A stretch of 64,000 nucleotides of DNA from Archilochus colubris (taxonomy: Eukaryota > Chordata > Aves > Apodiformes > Trochilidae), in contig CM041084.1 in the NCBI GenBank assembly GCA_023079485.1, positions 129,716,792 through 129,780,791 on the forward strand, read 5' to 3'. Both the position numbers and the translations under genes were made by a program. The notes below the pieces were generated by a model. That model saw only the letters and a program-made list of their open reading frames with translations, searched no databases and was not told the DNA's origin. This document shows positions 12,458-22,596 of the stretch, piece after piece; positions within the stretch are counted from its first letter, which is position 1; every line of letters starts with the position of its first letter.

Positions 12458-13764
12458 TCCAAATCCTAAGACAGTTATTCACTTCTTATACCCCTTCTGT
12501 TGTTCACCTTCAGATAAAGGTCTTTGAGCAACAATTTTTAATCAGCTAGTCCTGAAAAATTGAAATTCAGGGGAGTAATTTTTAGTTTCCAAAATCTATC
12601 CTGGAATTTTACATGCTGATCTTTTAAAGAGAATTTTAAGTAGCAGAATTCTGAGATATAAAATCTTCCAATGATTTGTAGAAATGGCTGCTCATTCTAT
12701 AATGAGCATTCTGAATGGCTCACTCATTCTATATGACTGAGGCTGTGGCTTTATTAATAAAAGTACTTTAAGTTTGATAGTGAAATTTTAGTCGTATAAT
12801 AGCATATTTTAATACAAATATCTAATTTACTCCTGTATTTTTACCTGCCTGTTAATGTGCAGTGTTGTTTACAAAGTAGTTTTGTATGTTTCATGAATTG
12901 GATTGCATTACGGCCAATGCTGATGTGTAGTTACCTTGCATTTACATTATTTTCACCCACAATAGTTAGAAACTAGACCTAGAGTTAGAAATATGTCTAA
13001 TTTTACAGACTGTTATTATAAAAATTTTGTGCAGCTCTTATATTTATGAAAAATAGATTCCTTATGTCTGGTTTATGACTTTATAGTATGATAATATCTT
13101 TGGGAAGTATTGTAAATTATTGAATAAAATAGCTAAAATATTTAAAGGCTGTTTTTTCATCCTGCTGATTAGTCTTTGCAAAAGCTTTCTTTCTTTGCTT
13201 TTTGCAAAGCTTTCTTTCATTTAGACATCACTACCTGATTGCATGTTTGAACTAAAATATATGGAGAAGCTAATTTTCTGGACTTAAGATGGAATGAATC
13301 CTTCTTCTTCCTCCTTTTCCTTGTCCACCTGCAACAATGTTGGGAATAGCATTATTAGAGAAAGGAATAGCAATAAAGGGCTTTGTCTATTATGGTGGAT
13401 GTATCTTTTCTTTACCATACAGAGATTTTTATAAAACTCTTGATGAAAATAAAACTTCATTCAGGTGCACCTATGTGACTTGTTCTATAAATGTTTTCAA
13501 CAACAATTGTAAAAAAATATTCAGAAAAATTATGTGAAATTTATTTCATTTGGCTTTTCAACCTGGAGATTTGTTGTGTGGCAAACCAATGCATATATTT
13601 TGGACTGTTGCTTGCAGCCTTTTTTCTTCTGTTGTATTGCAGCTTTTGTTTTTAGAAAGTAGAATGCACATCCAAAGTGCATTTGGAGCTATACTGGTTA
13701 AAAGTTGGCTTTAATGATGACAGAGCTGTGTTATTATTTGCTTTTGTTTGCTTTCGTTTTATAG

Positions 13765-13939
13765 ATTCACACATTAGTTGAGAGTTTGAAACTTTCAATC
13801 TCAGATCAGCAGCTTCCTATGTTTATACGTATAATGCAGCTTGGAATTGCTCTTTATTATGGAGAAATAGGAAACGTCAAAGATGGGGAAAGTGAAGATT
13901 TGATTTGCCATACTAAAGATACATTGGGAAATACCACAG
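13765..13939 (+). CDS. VPS13B: VPS13B exon 7
   Basis: Encodes residues of about 255-313, IHTLVESLKLSISDQQLPMF then IRIMQLGIALYYGEIGNVKD, ending near DTLGNTTG. The first half is nearly invariant with human; the acidic tail is more variable. It starts in phase 0, ends in phase 1, and is 175 bases long. Acceptor TTATAG; donor CAG|GTAAGT (strong). Confidence 0.97.
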
Positions 13940-16900
13940 GTAAGTCCAGTTTTTCCTTTTAAAAAAGAAATGTTAAAAACATTTATTTCTTTGCTTTTTA
14001 TAAGTGTAAGTGGCCAAGGTTGGTCACTGCAAAATGCCTCAGCAGTCTGCAGTTTGTCTGAGCCTGCTCATTGTGCTGGGTAAGCATACAGTCCTCTAAC
14101 ATCTTTTTCATGTTCTGTTCTGACATAACTTTATCTAAAAAGATGCTTTTAGGGATTGTGGCACAGTAGGGTACTTTGGATTTCTCTCTTGCTATATTAT
14201 GGAACAAGGCACCTGTCTCCTTAGGCAGCTTCAGCTTTTCTCTGTTATCTGGTTCAAATTGGGCTGCTGTGAGTTTCAAAGTGCTGCTTTACCACCTCTT
14301 TTTGAAACTTGGTACTGAGAATAGATTAATCAACATTTGTTCTCCACAGCAAAGTATGACTATGTACCACGTTTTCAGTAATTCTGCCCTTTCATATTGT
14401 CTACTCTCCTATGCTCTTTATTTTGTATAACATATATTCTCTCTTCTACATGATCTTTCAGAGTAACTTACTGCACATGACACTTGTGCACTGATGGGGT
14501 TAATTCTATATAAGCTTTTGTGATGGCTTCCTGTCTATTGTTTCCCAAATATTTTTAGGGATATAGTAAGTTCTGGATGGACAGTAATGCAGTTCTAGCT
14601 GTGAGTCTTTTCACTCCTGCTTGAATTTTATGTGGCTTTGCTACTTTTTTTTTCTAATTGTATCATGTGATGCATTTGAGTGTTAAAGTTTTATGCTAGG
14701 TGAATTGTTAGGAAATTGCAGCAAGATAAGAAAGGCATATAGGTGATTAGTTTATATTAAAAATCTAAGGGAAATAAAACTTCTAACTTGACAGTAGAAC
14801 TTAAATACTATACTATTTCTTTACTTTTGTATACAATATACATGGGATGTTTCAGAATAAAGCAGTCATATTGACTTACATCATACTATGTGGTTTTTTT
14901 TTTTCCCAGTAATTTAATCAAGGATGATCTTGAATATCCAAACTTGAAATGGAAGTGTCTTTAATGTATCAGTAAAATACTAAGTAAAATAGAAGAAGGA
15001 TGCACTCTTATTCCAAATTTTGAGCTTTCTTGGTTTTATGCTTTGGTAGAGCAGAAATACTTTTCAAAACTGGGAACTTACTTCAAGATTTGTGTTGTAA
15101 TTTTAATTTCCTCAAGAGATAAGTGTTGGATATCTTTCCAAGTTTGAGTTTGGACCGTGGGAAGTAGGAAGAGATACACACCACAGAGCCTAAGCATGAT
15201 GACTTCTACAAAATCCTTGAAATTATATGTGAAGGTGATGTGGCTTACATTTATTGTATTACCACAGTTTTGAAACTTTGTGAAACTACCAAATTATTTT
15301 TGTTTTGTTAAAGAAAGGTATAGTTTTAATTTATATAAGTTTAAGAAGTTTTTAATTGATCCTGTATTGCTGTCTTCTCTGGTTTCATAGAAATAAATTA
15401 TTGAGAATATGACAGCAGTGGAATTTCTTTTGCCAAAATACAGCCTTCAGTGTTGGTTGGCACAGATAACCGTTTCACTCATGCCAGATGTAGAATTCTC
15501 TGTCATGCTCCTGCTATGTGGAACTGAGCAAATAAATCAGATGTCTGTAAATAGTTCTGTTGTATTTTTCTATAACACATAAATAGTTTTTTGCACTAGA
15601 AACTATTTGCCTAAGAAGAAATATGGAGTTTGTAATGTAAGACATATGATTAGAAGTACCTAATATCCTGAAAATAATAACTGAATTTTCTTCTGAAACT
15701 TAAAGCATACAGTAATTTAAAAAATCATTGTGTTTTTAAAGAACTCTTTGCATCTAACAAACCCTTTAATTGTACTGTTTGCATGCGAAAAGGTGAAGAA
15801 CTTGTTTGTGAAAAGTGGCATGTGAGAAGTTGTATTATCCTTGCTTTCAGAGAGGGTTATCTTTGTACCATTAATATCTTTCTTTTGTTCCTATCAAAAA
15901 TTCACCCAAATTTGGCCAAGTTTTCATGCCGTAGAGAATTATGGTGTATTTAGAGTACCACCTGAATTTAGTATTTAGGACCACTTGAATACAGGAAAAA
16001 CATAGGAAGAAGAGAGAAATCATATGAGTGTGAGCAGCTGGGACTGGTAGGCAGTGAGTTTCAGATGGAAAGGTTTAAGAATTGGAGCCAAATGTTAGCT
16101 GGGCAAAGAGAAGACTGGGATGAACAGCTGTGTCAAGGACCATGGATGTTGGCTAAGAGAAGCATGTGGTCTTGTTTGGTTTCTTTTAACTGGGGAGTGA
16201 GTTGGGTGGTGAAACAAATATAATTTAAGGAAAGATTAAGGTTAAAACAAAAGGCATCTGCCTACAAGCACTCACTCCTTTCTGCATCTGGAATGGAATT
16301 CAATATTTGTATGTCCAAATATGAGTAAAATGCCTCTTGTCATCCTTATTTCTAATGTTTGTCTTCAGGAAGGTTGAATTGCAGTTGTTGTCTGTAAATT
16401 TGTAGATTATTTGTCAGTGGGTTTTTTTAGTTTAGTTTGTTTGTTTGTTTGTTTTTAACAACTGTGAATGTGACTTCCTAGGTTTTTTTTTTCATAAAAT
16501 AGCCATCTAAAAACGAAATGATGTCATGTAGCTTTACACTGATGTACTCAGGAGTTGTCAGAAGGGTCAGAAATTACACTAAGGTTGTAATGACAAGAAC
16601 GACCCAGGAGGAAATCTGTAGTTTCCTATGTAATTTCTAGTCAACTACACAGTACTCAAACATTGTCATTGTTCTGAATGATATGATCCTATCTGACAGA
16701 GCTATCTCCTTTAGAACAAAAACCAGATGTCAATTGTTGTGTGACCAAACCAGAGCAGCAGAAATAGTCCATTTCTGTCTTCACTGCAAAATGCTTTGCC
16801 ATACACAGGCTAAAACTGTTATCAACTGTTTTCCTTCATACCATTTAAGCTTGTTTCCTGCATAGAGTTTAGAATATATGTAGGCATCCATATACATCTA

Positions 16901-18369
16901 TGTACACACAGACAAACAAAAATATTGAATTATTTTTCCCTCCCATTCAGTGCAGTTAAGCAGAAGTGCCAAATTGACATTACCTGGGTTAGCCTTACCA
17001 TCAGTTGGTGAGGTGATTTTTTTCCTTTTGACTTCATATTATGTTTGTGCCTGAGAAAGGAAAAACCCCACTTTCTTAGCACTTCATGGTGCATGTCATC
17101 CAAATTTCCAACCACGGATTTGAACTTCTCTGAGAAAACTTCAACTGTGCTACTATTTTCAGAAAAAAAGATGTAATCAAGTACAATAATAAATGGTGTG
17201 TAGTATCTGCTGAGCTATATTAGTCACATTTGTTTTCCAAGAGTAACGCTTCATGAAATTGAAGGCTAATTCCACTGGAGTTGTGCCTGAATTCTTTACA
17301 GTTTAATAATGTACAGACCTCCTTTATGGATTATGTTTTTGTAACTCTTTGAAAGGCTTCTGAAGATTCATTGAACAGCCTAACCCAGTATTTAATAGCA
17401 ACCAGTCCCCACCCTCTCAGTTAAAAGAATTTACTGGCTTCAGTTATCACCAATACTTAATCTTTTCAATGGAATTTATTTTTATTATATCTTCATTGAC
17501 ATAATAAAATTGGTCACTTATCCGTGTCTGGGAATATTCCAGCAGCACTTTGGTTGTTCTTGTATACCCAAGCCTAAGACCCAAGACCTTGAGATTTATT
17601 TGGCAGCAAGATAGCCTGTGTCATGGATGTACATTTTGCTACCTGAGTAAAATGTGCTCAAATTCTGTCAAGTTGAATGCATTCAAAATACATAGGTTGA
17701 CTGGTCAGAAATTTCTTGGTCAGAAATACAGGGAGAAACTTGCTTGGTATGTAAATGAACTTAGTACTGCATGCATCCTGGAGTGTGCTTCTCCTCAGGG
17801 CTGGGCAGGACTTTTGCTTCTGAGGGCGTGAATTGTTGTGTTGGATGTCTGACTGTATTGGCATTGTTGTGAAGGGGGAAATTGATGTTTTTCAGTGCAG
17901 AGAGACATAAAAGCAGGGGGAGGGTTTGAACAGAGCCTATGGCAGAACCAGCAGTTGTAGATGTGGGGAGTGGGGACTTGTGAATATGCTTTTGTTTTGT
18001 GATGGAAAAATTTGTTTAACATAGCTGGGATGCAAGGGAGAGCTGGAATTTAGTTGGATGGAGTTGCTGAGGTTGATGATTTAAGGCTGAAGTACTAAAG
18101 CTTGTTAAGTAAAGAATGAGCAGAGATCTGAAGAACAGCAGAGCAAAGAAATAAAAAGTGGCATTGCTGAGGGAGGGGTGCAGGGCAGGTGGGCAGACAG
18201 CTGAGATGGGCCTGCATGATGATAGGAGATGCTGAGCAAGAAGCAGCTTGGGATAGATGTGAGAAGCTGGAATCATGAGAAATATGAGCTACTGAGCTTC
18301 TGAAAATGTTCAGTTCCTGGTGCTGCTTTCTTGGAATAATTATATTGAAATTTTATACTATGAAAGTTC

Positions 18370-18527
18370 TGGGGTGGGGTGGTGTTTTTTGTGGGTTTTT
18401 TGTTTGTTTTGGTTTGGTTTTTTTTGTTTTTATTTTTTTATTTTTTTGTTTGGTTGTTTTTTTTTTTGTTTTGTTTTGTTTTTTTGGTTGTTGTTGTTTT
18501 GTTTTTTTTTTTTGTTTTGTTTTGTTT
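18370..18527. repeat. T/G-only low-complexity tract
   Basis: About 158 bases made only of T and G on the plus strand except for two A residues (18432 and 18440). It moves from GGGGTGGGGTGG through TTTTGG-type runs into long T runs separated by single G. It is one of at least six tracts of this kind in the window. Confidence 0.9.
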
Positions 18528-18731
18528 CTTTCATGAAATGAACTCCATGAGAGACGCGATTCCAGCATGTGAAGGATGTTTCACAGGAGTGAAATGGCAA
18601 TAACTGGACCTTTCCGTCCCATCCACATGGACCCTGTTGTGATCTTTACTCCCCCAAAACTAAACAAAAATAAAGACTGCATTTGTGATTGCAAGTCGAT
18701 AATAACACTTTTACAACACTAAACAAAATAA

Positions 18732-18806
18732 AGTGGACTTGGTAGAGTTAGGTTATAGTTGGATGAGATTTCAATGGTCTTTTCCAACTGGAATGATTCT
18801 GTGATA
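18732..18806 (+). mobile_element. CR1 3'-end remnant
   Basis: Reads GGACTTGGTAGAGTTAGGTT, then TTGGATGAGATTTCAATGG, TCTTTTCCAACTGGAATGA and TTCTGTGAT. This is the classical last 70 bases of a CR1 element in sense orientation. It is degraded, with no further CR1 sequence upstream. Confidence 0.8.
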
Positions 18807-18884
18807 TTCCTTACACTGAAACCTCTGGACCCTGCTAGACCAGAACATGCTTCCACCTTACAGACAAACATAAATCAAGGGAAG

Positions 18885-19680
18885 TGTCACGGTTTAACAC
18901 TGGCCCGGCAATTAAACCGAATAACAGACGCTCTCTATTAATCTCTCTCTCCCCTCGATGAAGAAAGGAGAGAGAATAAGGGAGAGAGACTTATGAGTTG
19001 GAAACTAAACTACACAACTTTAATGAAACAGTAATGGTAAATAGGGAAAAATTACTAAATATATACAAATATACAGGAAAATGGAAACCACATTCCTCCC
19101 CCCTTTCCCCCAATAACTCTCACGTCACCACCGAGGCTGCAGGGCAGCCCTGGGAAAGTCCAGGCTGGACTCCTGGAGTCGGCAGCAGTCGGGAACCGGA
19201 GGCAGGAACACACAGATATGGGCTGGCACGGATCAGGAGCACAGGCAGACGAATGGACAGGATCCTTCCAGGATGCCGGGGAGGAAGGGAAGCAGGAAAA
19301 GATCCGGAAAAGATCTGGCTTGGCCCACGTGATGCCTCAAATTTATACTGAGTGTGACGTATATGGGATGGAATACTCTGTTTGGTCAATTCTGGCATCT
19401 ATCTTGTCCGTTCCTCCCTAAAGGAGGGTTCAGGTGGGACCTCTGTATCCTCCTGGACGGTAAAATGTTTTCCTCAGAGCTGAGGAAAGCAGTGTCCTTG
19501 GCCTGCATACCAGTCTCTAGCAGTAACTATAAACATCAAGTGTTATCAATCCTAGAAGCACACACACTGTCTGAGAAACTTACTGTTAATTTTAGCAAGT
19601 GCAACTACTTACAAGAGATTTAGCTAAAAGTAAAAGTACAGAAACAGAAAACCACCTTTATCCTGGCCCAAACCAGGACA
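18885..19680 (-). mobile_element. Solo LTR of an avian ERVL-type endogenous retrovirus
   Basis: A 796-bp element in antisense orientation. Read on the minus strand it begins TGTCCTGGTTTGGGCCAGG and ends AAACCGTGACA, giving TG...CA ends and an 11-bp imperfect terminal inverted repeat (two mismatches). It is flanked on both sides by the 5-bp duplication GGAAG (18880-18884 and 19681-19685), which is the size typical of class III (ERVL) insertions. On the minus strand a TATA box lies at 19347-19342 and an ATTAAA polyadenylation signal at 19024-19019, in the order expected for U3-R-U5. No gag, pol or env sequence is present, so this is the product of LTR-LTR recombination. The intact target duplication suggests moderate age. 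Confidence 0.9.
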
Positions 19681-21468
19681 GGAAGAAATCATGATTACTT
19701 TTTATTGCTGAGTTGCACAGTCCACTGGATATAGATTGTCACAGTAACAAAGCTTCAGGTTCAGCTCTCTGAAGAACCCACTTTTCAGGGTAGGTAGCTA
19801 CATGTATTAAACTTCCCCAAGCTTCTATTGTAATGTATCCATCTTGTCTTACTGTAAATTGAAACTAAGATAGCAAAGAACTGATGAATACAGAAGGAGA
19901 GACTGAATTGCCTTCCAAATTTTTTAAAGAAAATTCCAATTAAGAATGCCACAATTTCCAAGTGCTTAAATAACACAAATAATTATTCTAACGTGCTTCC
20001 CATTATATTACATGCAGGTGCTAATCAGTCATTTTAAAATTTCAATTATGTAAATAACATGCCAACCTCAATAAATTTAAGAATAGATGTATGAATTAGT
20101 TGAGGGTAAGCTACAAAATGAGTGGTAGTGAATTTAAAACACCAGAATCACAGCAGGATGCAGGAGATAGGTCTATTGTAATCACAAAGACTAAATAACA
20201 TGAAATATCACCACAAAAGGGCAAGTGGCTCTGGATAGAGGTAAATATCACAGGACAGTTAATCTCAAAGGGACATGTAAGTGCAAATATCTAATAGGAC
20301 AGAAGGTGTTAGCTGTCTGACAATGCCAATTCAAAAAGTATTTTTGTTTCATATACTGCATAAGAGTTTGTAGAGATCAATGGGAAATACATTTTGCTCA
20401 CTGAAAGCATTCAGAACATTGTTAGCATTCTGCCATCTACATTAAGCCACTTCTAAAATCATCAGCAGAAAAATCGGTCTGATATTTAAGTTTCTGTGTA
20501 GTAAGTAAAACCAAAAGGTCAACATGTGACTCGTGTCCTTCAGATTTAATCAAGTTTTTGGGATTCTCTACAAAAGAAGTATTATAATGTTTTTCAAGAA
20601 AAAAAATGGCAAAACAACATAAAATATTTTAAAGGCATCCAAAGAAATCTAGTTCTCCACAAAAATATTATAGTTCCTGAAACAAGAAAACTACTTAAAC
20701 AAATCTGATGTCAATATAGGAACTTTACAATTTGGGAAGATTTAATTTTACTCATTTTTTAAATTTGTTACTCATTTAGCTGATTTTATCAGATGTAAGC
20801 AATTCTATGTGCCTAAACATGCATTTAAAATAATGAAATCTGACCATCTGCATACAATAGCTTAAGCATATGGGATTTCAGTGACCAGTTGCAATGCAGC
20901 ATTATAGATGCTCACAACCAAGTTCCTCACTGTCACCCTGACTATCAGATAGCTGCACAATGAACTTTCAAAATATTAATAACTACTATAAACAAAACTA
21001 TTATATAGTATCTATGTTACTGCCATCTCTGTGTGGACACATACTGCAGCAGGAGGTATGCTCAGTGGTGGTTTATAGGTTTTGTGGCAATATAGCTGAA
21101 ATGTTATGCATGACCCTGGTCCTACACCTCCAGATTTTTTCTTTTGGCTGACTTTCCACCATTTCTTATGTGCTTGCCAACAACAGTCTGAACTACTTCA
21201 GTCATGCTCCATATCAGTTCTTTTTCTTTCTACATCTGACAGTCCTGCCTCTTAGCTGTTTCCAAAACTTTATGTGCACTTCTGTGTTTCCTGTGTTTCA
21301 AGATTGAATTTTGGATTGAAATCTGATCTCTGATGATGTTTTGTAAAGAGAGCAGGAAGGAAGCTTGCATTGCCCTTGTGGGAAGAGGTGTCCACACCTC
21401 TAAGCATGTGTAGAGAATTTTCATGGGTGTTTTTTCTTATGCCTTCTCCCATTGCACAGGTGTATAAA

Positions 21469-21498
21469 TAATTAGACTAAAAGACTAAAGTCTAATTA
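21469..21498. repeat. Perfect 10-bp stem-loop
   Basis: TAATTAGACT at 21469-21478 is matched by AGTCTAATTA at 21489-21498 with a 10-base spacer. Further AGACTA units follow, so the palindrome may come from local slippage. Confidence 0.75.
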
Positions 21499-22327
21499 GA
21501 CTGAAGACTAAGCTCTAAAACTTGTAAAAATGAGACCTCTGAGTTTAAAAATGAGTATGTAGAAATGGAATTACATCTATTTCTGTTCTCAGCTAAATAG
21601 TATGTTCAGTATGGTTCCCCTGCAGGAACAGCACCACATCCTATACTGCCTACAGTAATTCTGGAGTAGTTAATACCCCCTGGGAGACCAATAAGAGTGG
21701 TGGTGAATCCAGACAGACCAAGCTAATAGTGCTGTTTGTACATGCACAGTGTTAGCCATTTGGGTCATGAATATTAGACTTGTATTGTTAGAGAAATCTT
21801 CATTTTGTTCTTTATATTAATTCTAATATTTTTTCCACAGTAGAGTAATGTTGGCCTTTTCAACTCACAGTTGGCATACCAGCTTCTTTGAATGTAGATA
21901 AAACCTGAATCTCTGAATACTGGTATAGCTGACTTTTAAACAAAGAAGGTTTTCAACTTTTAATTTTTGTATTTGTGCTATATTTACAATTTCCTTTTTA
22001 TGGATTTTGTGATTGAAGTCCTTTAAATTTAAATTGAAAGCCATACAGTTACATTATAATTTAGTACAGTCTAATTTACAACTTTAGAAGAGCTTTAATG
22101 CAAGAAGTCTTGAAAGTGTGTGGTAGAAATATAGCATTAAAAAACTATTGCAAAGAGGAAAACTCTTCAGAAATCAAAAATTTGTACTTATTTTCTATCA
22201 TAATAAACCAAATATCTGGGATGATATGTGGAATACAGTCCTAGACAAATTTTATGTACTATAATTTTGAGTATAATAAATTAATTTTCAAGCACAGTTG
22301 ATTTAAAATTTGACTTTGTTTTAAAAG

Positions 22328-22596
22328 GTGCAGAAGATGAAACAAGTTCAGTAATACAATATCCTACACAGTATATTAATCAAGATCCTTATGTGCATCA
22401 AGACGATGACCAGCAGCAAGGATGGGTTTCTTGGGCTTGGTCATTTGTTCCAGCCATTGTGAGCTATGATGATGAAGAGAATGAGTCTAGTGGAACTGAA
22501 GATGGAATGATGCTACATCAGCAGAAATCTCAATCCCTCAAAGATCCTATTATTTCAATTGGTTTTTACTGTACAAAGGCAACAGTGACTTTTAAG
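22328..22596 (+). CDS. VPS13B: VPS13B exon 8
   Basis: Encodes residues of about 313-402 and is the longest exon in the window (269 bases). It starts with a variable acidic and Gln-rich stretch (AEDETSSVIQYPTQYINQD, then HQDDDQQQ). It continues with the invariant block WVSWAWSFVPAIVSYDD, another variable acidic loop, and the conserved PIISIGFYCTKATVTFK. The contrast between variable loops and the Trp-rich core matches the human protein. The acceptor TTAAAAG is weak with A at -3; the donor is AAG|GTAAGT. It starts in phase 1 and ends in phase 0. Confidence 0.97.

Larger units (their letters stand above)
10739..13764 (+). other. VPS13B: Intron 6 of VPS13B
   Basis: A 3-kb AT-rich intron. It contains a short duplicated TATATAAC block (12281-12326), a CR1 3'-end remnant (12415-12457), and a 27-base-spaced duplication of a TTTGCAAAGCTTTCTTTC-like motif (about 13174-13218). 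No other gene is seen. Open frames at 11528-11815 and 13337-13537 match nothing known. Confidence 0.8.
13940..22327 (+). other. VPS13B: Intron 7 of VPS13B
   Basis: An 8.4-kb intron. It contains a purine/G-rich stretch (about 17800-18290), a long T/G tract (18370-18527), a CR1 tail (18732-18806), an ERVL-type solo LTR (18885-19680) and a perfect 10-bp stem-loop (21469-21498). From 19681 to about 21200 the plus strand is A-rich, whereas the neighbouring intron sequence is T-rich. A minus-strand open frame of 93 codons at 13998-14279 has no similarity I recognise. Confidence 0.8.

Noticed and set aside
18306..18603. Phe/Val/Cys-rich open frames over the T/G tract
   Set aside because: Translation of low-complexity T/G sequence; no real protein features.
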